Origin: Symbiodinium natans
Taxonomy: Eukaryota > Sar > Dinophyceae > Suessiales > Symbiodiniaceae
DNA: 64,000 nucleotides
Direction of reading: 5' to 3'
Assembly (NCBI GenBank): GCA_905221605.1
Contig: CAJNDS010002219.1
Location: 442,001 to 506,000 of the forward strand
Below, one piece after another: positions 8,801 through 15,834 of this stretch. Both the position numbers and the translations under genes were made by a program. The notes below the pieces were generated by a model that saw only the letters and a list, made by a program, of their open reading frames with translations, was not told where the DNA came from and made no database searches. Position 1 is the first letter of the stretch, and each line of letters opens with the position of its first letter.

Positions 8801-11371
8801 GAAGAGGGCCTGACGTGGCTCTATGAGCATGGCCTTAGGCAACTCTTTGATGGGCCTGACTTGAGAGTAACGACAAAAATCCGTAAGGGAGATAATGTCA
8901 AAGAGTGGTTCCGTATGAAGTTTGGTGGAAAGAAGATTTGGGTCCATGTCCCGGACAATGCGGTTTGCGAAGTTTCTGGCAAGGTTTTGCCTCGTAAGCA
9001 TCTTGAAGAAGGTATGAGACTCGAGCTCTCAGAACTTGATGCTTTTGGTGTAGCTACGATTATAGGAGAAGCTGAGGCCCGTAAACGAGCTACACGGAGA
9101 ATCCATACGACTAGGTGGGTTCTGACTTCGAAACCGTCGGCCACGAACCCTGAACGAGTTCGTGCTCGTCTTGTTGTGAGAGACTACGCATTTGGATCCA
9201 ATCCTCTAGCTGATGGGATATATTCCCCCACCACGTCTTTGGAAGCCTTGAGGGGTGTCCTTGCTATTCATGCTGTCAGAGGTGGCACCTTGTTGTCAGC
9301 AGATGTGAGCGTTGCCTTCATGCAAGCGCCTGTGCAGGGAGTAGAGTGTATCCGGTTTCCGAATGGGATGTATGATGAGGAGAACAAGCCGCTGTTTGCG
9401 CAGCTACACAAAGCCATGAATGGCTTGAGAGTAGGACCACTGAGCTGGTACCTAGAGTTTACAAGCACGCTGCGTAAGCAGTTTGGGTTTGGTGAGACTG
9501 CCGACCCTACTGTGCATCACCGGGTTGAGAAGGATGGTGCGCTGACCTTGGTGTTAGTGTATGTTGACGATCTCATCATCTTTTCCCAGAATCCGCCAGT
9601 TGCCAAGGATCTGTACGCTAAGCTAGCGAAGATCTATAAAATGAAGCAGACAGGGCTTCTAGAACCTGGTAAGACTGGGCAGCTCGAGTTCTTGGGTCGA
9701 GTGATCGCCCGAACCACTGAGCACGGGCCTGTGTTCTTTGGCCTGAAGCCGGGGTACTTGAAGTCGCTTGGAGAAGAGTTTGGCATTAGCGGAAAAGGTG
9801 TGAAACCAGTGCTGGGAAACCTCGAGAGGGAGTACCGGAAGAAGGAGGCTGGAACACCTATCAGCACTGAGGCGTATGAACGCTATAGACGTGTGCTTGG
9901 TAAGTTGATGTGGGCAAGCCTGACGTTGCCGCATTTGTCCTACCCGGTAGGATTTCTGGGCCGGTATCAGAGTGACCCAGATAGCCAGGCAGAAGCTTGC
10001 TTGAGACGCGTGGTTCGTTGGGTGATGGCTTTGCCTGAGTACCTTCAGCGATTTTCGGCAGAAGCGTTTGAGTATCCTTGCTGCGCTTCGGAAAACATGC
10101 TCTCTGGCTTTGTGGATGCGTCATGGAACATTTGCTCTGTGTCTGGTGCTATCGTGAAGTGGCATGGCATCATGATCAAAACTTTCTCGCGGAAACAGTC
10201 GGTGACCGCGTTGAGTTCGGCGGAGGCCGAATTGGCAGCCCTGACTGAGGCAGCCAAAGAGTCGGTGTACTTGTCTTTGCTCATGGAAAAAACGCTCCTG
10301 TATGGAATGCCCAAAGGAGAGACCGGTGAGTTTCCGATTCACCTGGCTTCGGATTCGGAAGCCGCTTTGTCGATTAGCAAAATGACGGGGTTGTTACGCC
10401 GTGTTCGGCACCTGGAGCTTCGTCATCGCTATCTTCAAGAGCTAGTCCACCTGGAAAGGCTGATTCTAAGCTTCATCAGTGGAGAACGGAATCCAGCCGA
10501 TGGACTGACGAAATCTCCTGAGGAGTTGTTGCTTGAGCATTTTCTGGTTGCGTGTGGACTGGAAAGAGTGTGTGAAGAAGACCTTCAGGGTCTTGTAGTT
10601 CCTGAACACCTTCGTGAACGAATGGAAGAACTTGAAGAAGTATGTGAAAAGCTTGAGAAAATCCCGACAAACCTGGCGAAGTACGAGCCAGTGGCAAGAG
10701 ACCTTGCGTTGGGATCTGTTCCTCTGCTTGTGATCGAGGTGTTTTGTTCAACGGACAGTGCGTTGTGCCGAGCGTGTGCTCGTGACCGAGTAGCATATAT
10801 TGGCATAACTGAGAAAGAAGACTTCTTAAGCAAGAGTACTCAAATGTTTCTAGGAGAGGTCTTGCTGTGTCTGTTGAGTAGGAAACCGCCCCAGATCTAT
10901 GTCCACATAGCTTCCCCGTGTACCGCTGGATGTAGCTGCCGCTTTAAGAACTGGCATCGCCCGAAGTTTCGACATCGGTGGCGAGAGCAGGTCAAGAAGC
11001 ATGTTGCATCTTGGAAAGCTTTAGGACGACTTCTGGAGGACCGCTGCAAAGAGATCCTGGTTACCCAGGAATGGCCAAAGAACTGTGGTCTTTGGAAGGA
11101 GGAAAGTTATCTGAAAGAAAAGAAGCGCCTTGGTCTGAACTTTGGAAGGGTTGTGGACCGTTGTGCCTTCGACGGGGTCTTTAAGCGGTGGTTCTTTGCT
11201 ACAAACCGAGAGGAGTGGAGTGAAATCTTCTCTGGAAAGCCCTGTGACAAAAGTCATCAGCATGTTTCACTTGCTAGTGTCGAAGAAACAGGTATCTATC
11301 CGACTAAACTGGGTAGAGCTCTTTTGCGTGCTGCGAAAGTCACGTTAAGTCTTGTAGGAACACCTTCTTAG
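2879..11371 (+). CDS. Copia gag-pol polyprotein, element 1 (2830 aa)
   Basis: Domains in order. A Gln/Met-rich gag N-terminus is followed by the CCHC zinc knuckle (C370, C373, H378, C383) and a Lys/Gly/Pro basic tract. The aspartic protease has WLIDSGA with the catalytic Asp at 506. A long insertion (about 640-1500) separates protease from integrase. Integrase has its HHCC finger (H1594, H1599, C1606, C1609) and a D1635-D1691-E1731 triad. Reverse transcriptase carries YVDD at 2228-2231. RNase H has D2413 and E2449. Last comes a 230-residue C-terminal domain. The start ATG lies 31 bases past the primer site, in AAGCCATGG context. No stop interrupts 2830 codons, so the copy may still be functional. 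The middle of the insertion (847-1314) is low in protein character in this frame, while another frame there is protein-like. The ORF is far longer than typical copia pol (about 1300-1500 aa). Confidence 0.9.
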   Translation: MADPGLSTPVPEDEDDEALFGPGGAQDGQQPPTQPPGASASAGGPATVVGLDPQLQQMMVQMMQSQQMMMQNQQQTLQVLVAKMEADERRRREQEALSAAVSNPFGGASSAAAAGSPTAKASSPPPAPSQNLHVGSNRAEKYLPALPLIDNVSMGKGRVRELEEYHRWCEVLASWLALIDDNYVNELRQAMTHDREIKQSDMAVPVASRSARLFYYLQQSLQKFERGMELVRSTSMRQGQAACGYEVMRQMHQTFSIVSRMEAIAVRDEALRLTSKASSYKRPLDCVRFLEDELGKVDQKLHRFPELRLGASDRSTLLLQSVSPECRHYVVLHGKSGSWEELVESIRFYEEQTRLCDAGSLNAVGERGLCWNCGKSGHMSWQCPDKSSGKGKKRDEPKGGKPSGSKNREKSPKGKGKGKGKTDKGKGGKPKGKPKNKGKPKGRAVEDEQSDQVMAMRSHHLSGLGPGTRTNEPNEAEPPRLTMTNGEIERLNQSSSRNSSFAWLIDSGATCHVLSESALGFYEVVKEHSGPLPVLMSASDTPMECVKLVDIRVKFGKLGPVVLQQVLVCKIGFNVVSSWQASLSGWSTWLTSEPGASCLVKQTERGSSMWVPLVREARSWWALAKEIGPTKAKPKGRRSKGDSPKPGWSPNDDAMEVDKVQKKAPPNVGRALEVTPFKFLLRAFSVKQHVGEHELHEHVFQERLSGCEHAAVAKVGVDLETPPSACCAEALCSAAAVLLKSASNTSLEKQTSRDTRCGDKGFECVGVGPVPLQPQSVCIRSRSVLRVGRRSDLHPSACVPECLLGQSEERKCAFRSLRWPGVFLKALLVLCALGVFCSKPGAFVRDLGKDGASGSLASALSCELPKWECGPGGSLFDEHDCSSCAPFRGGRSAVSFEAASPKHRPFYLDPWLGRTAVGDSSLPWGVGDTGVGDQYKRHSGEATYAHCRAASHCCSDGGPVGFDGHPRRRARPSCRVCKVWLCFDHHGGGSRRCECYHPPTAPSMRAKGVLAQQSGWHPAHLEEIPSVPGGDSRVAVPSCSIPVVRGRASKHSAKRAQGRACAGCRLESAFGGRARPEQPPGDFGCSTANYNTGCCTIRVGWHGTASSQKCPSSTSFGVGFAQPSACKSRGNDSIACRHEESCNSRGGSIIVDGPRFSTRASGFLAVQPSFPAYAVRLFLCSIFGTRHAYGSRHASNSASSTSSILGTRHAYGSKPAYTSASSTSSIDTAPRYIEGACGRGSNGGRDADDARGGIRCPWDPYGREFRGPNGANGRWHWKSGERFSFDPAGRDEYGGSKPTYGQFGCGRLWLRDGLICLGMGPEGLKAGHELLRSSPQCTKLVGVGLKALLFAVGDWLCALGGRVGAFECLVGDCECSLPAANGSAHCPSVPRSSWKGSSALALGLVLGLVFRGWLRRCVKLLSVRRRSRLKFVRVTLVGRVPRRSWSVVRRLLFLRGVLACELKAEPTGEEAKGPMMKRWRAFKKWALCGLRSLRGSEQKKAVARSEALRMLAGLPTPVVVNSESEEELIPDPLEAELAKPSGSEPPRPSDVRKKPRVENVPSGEPGALSSPEVVSDALDPEVPVYLTSERLKAHRNKGHQPYLSCCDTCQSARGRVPARRKHMKHHHGPGELQVDFGFFGKNVRFLLMVHVVSGYIHTVVLGPEDEVPAVSVCKAFTEMGLSGLDIVVHGDQENLLESVFRNAAKHRTFGGRSMHWVPFAINRPQAKGIVERHVCLVKEAFWSVWLGLEERVGEKLPLGSHLFVEAMRYSVRMHNLFHVSKEHSTPLERLRGSTVQPVKSCEFGVVGFGKPQKDYPEHRGKRLVRALYVGPHGANGSGIRVFVPIGIGKPPRLEIFSSFRAKDPVEFDKAALRDLRGNKEDPERPIKFDVPIDGPSPPLDSPNIPEGSLEFPVERTEPPALEGPEAMEEEGELDGYSPDFSDVPEETGMEVEPPGGVGLEDLDAPMDPGEDDAMEEGLTWLYEHGLRQLFDGPDLRVTTKIRKGDNVKEWFRMKFGGKKIWVHVPDNAVCEVSGKVLPRKHLEEGMRLELSELDAFGVATIIGEAEARKRATRRIHTTRWVLTSKPSATNPERVRARLVVRDYAFGSNPLADGIYSPTTSLEALRGVLAIHAVRGGTLLSADVSVAFMQAPVQGVECIRFPNGMYDEENKPLFAQLHKAMNGLRVGPLSWYLEFTSTLRKQFGFGETADPTVHHRVEKDGALTLVLVYVDDLIIFSQNPPVAKDLYAKLAKIYKMKQTGLLEPGKTGQLEFLGRVIARTTEHGPVFFGLKPGYLKSLGEEFGISGKGVKPVLGNLEREYRKKEAGTPISTEAYERYRRVLGKLMWASLTLPHLSYPVGFLGRYQSDPDSQAEACLRRVVRWVMALPEYLQRFSAEAFEYPCCASENMLSGFVDASWNICSVSGAIVKWHGIMIKTFSRKQSVTALSSAEAELAALTEAAKESVYLSLLMEKTLLYGMPKGETGEFPIHLASDSEAALSISKMTGLLRRVRHLELRHRYLQELVHLERLILSFISGERNPADGLTKSPEELLLEHFLVACGLERVCEEDLQGLVVPEHLRERMEELEEVCEKLEKIPTNLAKYEPVARDLALGSVPLLVIEVFCSTDSALCRACARDRVAYIGITEKEDFLSKSTQMFLGEVLLCLLSRKPPQIYVHIASPCTAGCSCRFKNWHRPKFRHRWREQVKKHVASWKALGRLLEDRCKEILVTQEWPKNCGLWKEESYLKEKKRLGLNFGRVVDRCAFDGVFKRWFFATNREEWSEIFSGKPCDKSHQHVSLASVEETGIYPTKLGRALLRAAKVTLSLVGTPS
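5020..7165 (+). repeat. Scattered GTAGGAGTAGG motifs flanking the second-frame ORF
   Basis: Copies of (G/T)TAGGAGTAG and close variants occur near 5026, 5170, 5213, 5238 on the left of the 467-codon ORF and near 6899, 6931, 6953 and 7151 on its right, with one more just after the gag-pol stop (about 11380). None lies inside the 5418-6821 ORF as far as I can see. They encode mixed residues (VG, RS) in the gag-pol frame, so a nucleotide-level role or a recombination history seems likelier than a protein repeat. Confidence 0.45.
5418..6821 (+). CDS. Second-frame ORF inside gag-pol, 467 aa, unknown function
   Basis: This ORF runs in the +1 frame relative to gag-pol and lies wholly inside the extra segment between protease and integrase. 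The first 250 residues look like a folded, helix-rich protein (for example IAELRAIAAPTVDQSVL, LTLKKFLLYLEAIRELR). Residues 250-400 are Pro-rich, with two near-repeats of APGTPMEA followed by PPPLPPPS. The end is acidic and Met/Pro-rich (VPMEV, GTPMDV, SGSEMD). The ATG is followed by no in-frame stop for 467 codons, while the overlapping gag-pol frame is also open. I recognise no family. It may be a captured gene or accessory protein expressed by frameshift, internal initiation or a spliced RNA; or this may be the ancestral frame, kept open in both. Confidence 0.55.
   Translation: MERMELPEASPPLCLVNSQSGSVAQVEAFSTSMIARLAHRFEEEGQLSLSRQLLQNIDLFTSTPGSVERLLGIPACLGELETQELVINTSGIPVKQPMLIAELRAIAAPTVDQSVLTDTLVEEHDRRAEYARYGYVLTTMGVVVADVSATIRQPHLPCEQRGYWRNNQVGIQLTLKKFLLYLEAIRELRCHPAQYQLFEAGLASILPNELKVERVPAADLRALLADVLVQSNRRVTLAAQPPTIIPDVAPSASGGTAPPLHKSAPAPPPSGWALLNQARAKAEAMIRLHADMKRAATAEVAPSSSTGPAFPPGPPAFLPFSPPSPLTPSVFSYAPSSAPGTPMEAGMPLTPPPLPPPSWAPGTPMEASLPIPPPPLPPPSTPHPDTLRELAGEVPMEVETPMTPVEAFGAPGTPMDVSSEVPMEPMVGGIGSPGSASPLTPPAETSMVVPNPPMDNSDVGDSGSEMD
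10730..11368 (+). other. C-terminal methyltransferase-like domain of element 1 polyprotein
   Basis: Residues 2618-2830 follow RNase H and are not part of standard copia pol. VIEVFCSTDSALC resembles motif I of cytosine-5 DNA methyltransferases (L-D/E-L-F-x-G-x-G). SPCTAGCS at 2679-2686 resembles the catalytic Pro-Cys motif (PPCQ), and TQEWPKNCGLW near 2730 sits where the ENV/ENP motif is expected. The glycines of motif I are missing, so binding of the methyl donor is doubtful. Retrotransposon-borne cytosine methyltransferases have been reported in Symbiodinium; the link to this domain is inference. Confidence 0.35.
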
Positions 11372-11480
11372 GTCGGCAGTAGGAGTGCTCGATTTCGGAC
11401 TTTGCCTGGGATGAGATGTTTAAGCACTGGAAACACCGAGCTGTGAAGAAGTGCGTGGCTCTGAGGCATCACAGTCCAAG

Positions 11481-11503
11481 CGGGGGTGTGAAAGTTCCTG
11501 TCT
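11481..11503 (+). promoter_or_regulatory. Polypurine tract followed by an LTR-start copy
   Basis: CGGGGG is followed by TGTGAAAGTTCCTGTCT, which is identical over 17 bases to the start of the 5' LTR (2436-2452). Element 2 has GCGGGGGG directly before its 3' LTR, so this is where the 3' LTR of element 1 should start. After 11503 the sequence departs from the LTR and reads GGCTCAAGG, a further piece of the spliced-leader end. Confidence 0.6.
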
Positions 11504-13134
11504 GGCTCAAGGTTTCGGCTCAACCCCGGTGGGGTGCTCAGGTAGAGAGCGTCTTTAGTGCCGTGTGGCTGGCCCTGGGGCTTGTAACTAAGGGTAGGTT
11601 CCGTTTTGAGGCCTGGCAAAACTGTGTTTGCTCGTAGGCCGGCTGACCGGCTAAGCTGTCATAGAGCGGCGGCCCGCCAACTGCTGCCGTCGACGAAGGG
11701 CATGAGTGCACAGTTTTCGGCCTCGCTTCGCTGGAGGGAAGCTTTTCGTCCTCGCGTTGCTGAGGGAACCTTGTGGCCTACAGTCTGCTCTGGGTCACAG
11801 TGAGAGTTGCAGCCTCGCATTGCTTGAGGGGTGACGCAAGCCTGTTGCTCACCAGAGATTCCTGCTGTCTCTGTGTGAGCAAAACCCACCGACCCTCATT
11901 TGGATTGAGGGCTGTGCTGAAGGTGAGTTTGGGTTCCTCGCTCACTTGTGTGGAAAACGAAGGTGAGACCGAAACACGGGGGAAACGGCCAGGCACGCTG
12001 CAGACAGTGCAGGCCAACGTCGCACTGCAAGAGGCATCCTTGCAGTGGCGACAGGAGTGTCCCGAACAATTGCGGTGTGCTCGAGCCCAAGCTTGCAGGT
12101 TTTCGGGGATCTGCAAGCTGAGCACAACAGGATTTTCTTCGCAGGTAGAATCAGGTAGAAAAGATTTGGCCCAACCCTGGTGGATCTGCCTGGACATAAA
12201 TTACCAGAGGCATCAGTGTCGTAAAGCTCATTGACTGGTGCTACTGAGAAACCGTTGCCAAGGAACTTGCAGTAGGACTGTGGTGCGGCGCAGTGCAAGT
12301 TGAAGAGCAGCTGGTGTGGCTGCTCCCCGGAAAACCAATAGTCCAAGAAGCCTCCTTCGGCCTCGCTCCGTGCTGAGGGTTTGTAAGGGTTGGTATTGGC
12401 CGGAAAGGATTCAGATGGAGGTTACCCGAACTTCGCGCTTTTCCCATCTGAAGGCAACCAATGGTAATCAGCCTGCTGGACAGGGCAGGCCTGCTTTTGT
12501 TTACATCCACGTCTCCTGCAAGGGCTGGGGTCTGTCCGTGCACACAGACAAGGCGGAACCTTGCAGATGTTTAGGTCCTCGCGGCACGGCCGCTGGAGGG
12601 TGTTTGAAGATGTTGGCTCTCACTATCTGGTGAGTGGTTTGTATGGGCACTTGCTGGGGCAAGGCGGCTCTGGCGTCTGAGGATGGTACATGTGCTGGCT
12701 GCTGAGTACGGGCAACCGAAAGAGACCTGTGGTAAGACAAGCGATGAAAGGAGCCGAACTCCTAAAGAAAGGACAGGCTAGCTCACGCGGACGCCACGCA
12801 GAGTATGTGTTACTATCTTCAGATGTTGGAGCCAAATTGCCAGCCTTGTGACGTGAGATGTGGTGTTTGGATTCGGCCTCAAGCACTGGAAGGCCTACAA
12901 CAACAAATCCGAATGAAAACTGTGGTCCTAAGACACGCGGTGCAGCTGCTTATACGTGGCACCGCGGGGGTCACATAGAGATAGAGGGCTTGCCAGCAAG
13001 GGAACTCTGTCTAAAGAGAGCCCTGGCTCAGTGAGGAGCTGAGGGCCTGGCTGCGCTGATGCAGCGCAATGGTTGTTCGGCCTCGCCTCCGCTGAGGGAA
13101 CAACAGTCAATGCTTCACTGCAGTGTCGGTCCGG

Positions 13135-13296
13135 GTTAGTAAGAGCGAGAACGCCGGGACCTCGAGCTGCAGTTTTACCATGAAGCAACCGCGTGAGATG
13201 CATTATTGGTCAACTGGTGAGTAAGAGCGAGAAAGCCATGGTGACGCTACTTTGGGGGAGGCTGCAAGGCACGGTTAGTAAGTGCGAGAAAGCCGG
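13135..13296 (+). repeat. Three direct repeats, GTTAGTAAGAGCGAGAAAGCC type
   Basis: Copies start at 13135, 13217 and 13274 and agree at about 18 of 21 positions. Spacing is 82 and 57 bp. They lie in the 3' region of element 1; function unknown. Confidence 0.6.
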
Positions 13297-13614
13297 AGCT
13301 GCGGACGAACCTGGAGTAGCAGTTTTTCATACCTCCCGTGTTTCACTTTGCGGCCTCGCATGCGCTGAGGAAATATGCCTCGAACAGAACATCCAGTGCT
13401 GAGTGGGGATTGCCAAACTTACGGAGGCTGATGCCACAACAAGTTCCTCAACAGCAATGCATGCGGAGGGCAAAGTTCGGCCTCGCGAGTGCTGAGGGTT
13501 GCAGCTGAGAGAGGGCCTAGCTGAGAACGCAACACCTCAAGCGCGGTAATTTTTAGTTTAGTTTCACCTTGACCAACGGCCCCTTCGGGTGGCTACGCCT
13601 CGCAGCGTGCAGAC

Positions 13615-14007
13615 GAAAGTTCCTGTCTAAGGACATGTTAACTTTGTTGTCCTGCATGCTGGCTCAGAGTTGTGTGTGTAGTTGTAGGAACTCCGTAGTT
13701 GTGCCTTGGAGGCTCGACGGGAGTGCTGCTTTAAGTGGGAAAGCCTTTTGAAGTGCTTGAGTTGTAGGGATGTGTGTCTGGAAGCTGTAGAAGTGACTGT
13801 GCACGTTTTTGCTTGCTTTAGGTGTAGTTGGGTAGGTCCCGAGAACTCCCACTGACGTTTGAGTTGTTTTGTGGCTGTGGAGAACACGTGGCAGAGCAGA
13901 GTTTTCACCTGTGTGTAAAGAGTTTCACTGACGAAGCCTCCGGCTTATGACTTTGGCTCAAGTCGTGAGAAAAAGAGGGTTCAGCGCGCTACTGCTGTGT
14001 TTTCACA
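13615..14007 (+). repeat. 3' LTR (or solo LTR) of element 1 family
   Basis: Matches 2439-2835 with only a few substitutions and small indels, and ends TTTTCACA. The first four bases expected (TGTG) read GACG here, and no polypurine tract precedes it, so its link to the gag-pol body is uncertain. It carries the spliced-leader-like TTTGGCTCAAG at 13952-13962. It is followed at once by the GGCTTAA repeat block. Confidence 0.8.
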
Positions 14008-14095
14008 TAAAGGGAGGCTTAAAAGGGGGCCAGCGAGGCTTAAGGGGGAGGGCTTAAGGGGGCTGAAAAAGAGTGGCTTAAGGGCGACTCTGAAC
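14008..14095. repeat. Short GGCTTAAGGGGG repeat block
   Basis: Five or six imperfect units of AGG(C/G)TTAA(G/A)GGGG. The same unit forms the large array at 15290-15790, so the two may be ends of one array split by the repeats between. Confidence 0.65.
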
Positions 14096-14099
14096 ATTA

Positions 14100-14525
14100 C
14101 TTTATCTTGAAGATGAGAGAGAAGGGATTTATTCTAAATTCCACCCCCCTCGAATCTTGTTTTGTTTTTTGGATTTCGTTCTTCGAAACTAGAGAAGTGA
14201 GACTCTAAAAGAGAGAGAAAGGAATTTATTCTAAATTCCACCCCCCTCGTGTTTTTTTGGGATTTCATTATTCGAAACCAGAGAAGTGAGAATCTAAACA
14301 TACATTTCCCTTTACGAACGAAAGAAGGGAATGTATTCTAAATTCCACCCCCCTCGAATCTTGCTATACATTTTGTGTTTCTTTTTGGATTTCATTCTTC
14401 GAAACCAGAGAAGTGAGACTCTAAACATTCATTTCCCTTTACGAAAAGAAAGAAGGAATGTATTCTAAATTCCACCCTTCTCGAATCTTGTTTTGGGAGC
14501 TTAAGGGCAATTCCACCCCGCTCGC
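14100..14525. repeat. AT-rich tandem repeat, about 87-125 bp units
   Basis: The core TTATTCTAAATTCCACCCCC begins near 14134, 14221, 14328 and 14453, with a partial fifth copy near 14503. Between cores a shared phrase reads TTCTTCGAAAC(C/T)AGAGAAGTGAGA. Unit length varies by internal deletion. No coding potential. Confidence 0.75.
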
Positions 14526-14589
14526 TTCTTCTTTTGCTTTTTGTGTTTTTTGTGTTCATTTCTCGAGTTTCAAGGAGCAGAGAGTTCAT

Positions 14590-14860
14590 AGCAGTGACGT
14601 GGCGCGGGGCTAAGCCGAGAACCCCATGTTTTGTTTCAGAGATGATTCATATGCTTCCACGCAAGCTTGCCCGGCAGAAAAAAGCGGGGGGGTTGGGGGG
14701 GGGCAGCCCCCCCCCATTTGCATAGCAGTGACGTGGCGCGGGGCTAAGCCGAGAACCCCATGTTTTTTTTTGGACATGATTCCTATGCTTCCACGCGAGT
14801 TTGCCCGGCTTAAACAAGCGGGGGGGTTGGGCGCAGCCCCCCCCATTTTGCAAACACGAT
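14590..14860. repeat. Two-copy 134-bp tandem repeat
   Basis: GCAGTGACGTGGCGCGGGGC begins at 14591 and again at 14725. Each unit ends in a G-run facing a C-run (GGGGGGGTTGGGGG...CAGCCCCCCCC), which can form a strong hairpin. Confidence 0.75.
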
Positions 14861-14867
14861 GCTCGCA

Positions 14868-15240
14868 TTAGGCCTCTCAAACTGCTGCCTAAATCCTCCG
14901 CCGAAGGCCCAGCAGGTATTAAGCCTCTTAGACGTCTTTAAACTGCTGCCCGAACCCATTACGCCTTTTAAACAGCTGCCCAAACCCTCCACAAAAGGCC
15001 CAGCAAGTATCAGGCCTCTTAAACTGCTGCCTAAACCCTCCGCAGAAGGCCCAGCAAGTATTGCGCCTTTTAAACTGCTGCCCAAACCCTCCAAAAAAGG
15101 CCCAGCAAATATTAGGCCTTTTAAACTGCTGCCTAAACCCTCCGCAGAAGGCCCAGCAAGTATTACGCCTCTTAACTTGCTGCCCAAAGGCCCAGCAAGT
15201 ATTAGGCCTCTTAAACTGCTGCCTAAACCCTCCACAAAGG
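14868..15240 (+). repeat. 51-bp tandem repeat, open in one frame
   Basis: Six to seven units of about 51 bp built on GGCCCAGCAAGTATTAGGCC and CTTTTAAACTGCTGCC. Because 51 is a multiple of three, the plus frame stays open from 14859 to 15326 and reads a 17-residue repeat (GPASIRPFKLLPKPSAE). I treat it as a minisatellite. A real repeat protein cannot be excluded, but there is no unique sequence around it. Confidence 0.7.
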
Positions 15241-15800
15241 GGGGGGCTTGGTTGCGGCTTCAGGGGGGAACTTTAGGGGGGGGCTTTAAGGGGCTTAAAA
15301 AAAGGGGCTTAAAGGGGGGGCTTTAAGCCCCTTAAAACGGGGGAGGCCTTCAAGGGGGCTCTAAGGGGGCTTTTTGAAGGGGGGCTTCAAGGGGGGCTTA
15401 AAGGGGGGTTACAAAAAAAGGGGGGCTTAAAGGGGGCTTAAAAAAAAAAAAAAAAAGGGGGGCTTAAAGGGGGGCTTAAAGGGGAGCTTAAAGGGGGGGT
15501 TGAAGGGGGCTTTAAGGGGGGGCTTAAGGGGGGGGCTTAAGGGGGGGGCTTAAAGGGGGGGCTTAAGGGGGGGCTTAAGGGGGGGCTTAAGGGGGGGCTT
15601 AAGGGGGGGCTTAAGGGGGGCTTAAGGGGGGGCTTAAGGGGGGGCTTAAGGGGGGCTTAAGGGGGGGCTTAAGGGCTTTGACCCTTTCCCCCCCCCCCCC
15701 CCCAAAGGGACCCCCTTTGCAGGGACCCCTTTGAAGGGGGGCTTAAGGGGGGCTTAAAGGGGGGCTTAAAGGGGGGCTTAAGCCCCCCTTTGCCCAAAGG
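15241..15800. repeat. GGGGGGCTTAA minisatellite
   Basis: Roughly 35-40 units of 10-13 bp, G-run plus CTTAA(G/A), broken by a 17-base A-run (15440s) and by a C-run at 15689-15703. CTTAAG is palindromic and the G-runs are suited to four-stranded structure. Element 2 follows within 40 bp. Confidence 0.85.
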
Positions 15801-15834
15801 GGGGGGGCCCATCCTCCAATACAGGCGCAGCCCG

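Larger units (their letters stand above)
11372..13614 (+). other. Long non-coding 3' region of element 1 with repeated short hairpins
   Basis: No convincing gene. At least eight copies of a motif of the form CGGCCTCGC-N(4-8)-GCTGAGGG are spread through it (near 11718, 11744, 11811, 12359, 12568, 13079, 13351, 13478). Each can fold as a short stem (CCTC(A/G)C with GC(T)GAGG) and a small loop. A separate direct repeat lies at 13135-13296. Several short open frames exist (for example 11773-12234) but have no recognisable content. Confidence 0.55.
2436..14007 (+). mobile_element. Copia-type LTR retrotransposon, element 1
   Basis: The parts are, in order: 5' LTR (2436-2835), primer-binding site (2836-2847), short leader, one uninterrupted gag-pol ORF (2879-11371), a 2.2-kb non-coding 3' region, and a second LTR (13615-14007). 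Integrase lies before reverse transcriptase, which defines the Ty1/copia order. The two LTRs differ by about four substitutions and three small indels over 400 bp, which suggests a fairly recent insertion. I find no target-site duplication (GCTTT before, TAAAG after), and the normal polypurine tract plus LTR start occurs instead at 11481-11503. The right end may therefore be rearranged, or the 13615 LTR may be a separate solo LTR. Confidence 0.85.

Noticed and set aside
8150-9001. A 283-codon minus-strand gene inside pol of element 1
   Set aside because: Antisense to conserved pol sequence and without motifs of its own.
2431-14012. A target-site duplication around element 1
   Set aside because: GCTTT before the left LTR and TAAAG after the right LTR do not match in direct orientation.
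14859-15326. A 155-residue repeat protein
   Set aside because: The open frame exists because the repeat unit is a multiple of three (51 bp) and it runs on into the G-rich minisatellite; there is no unique coding sequence.
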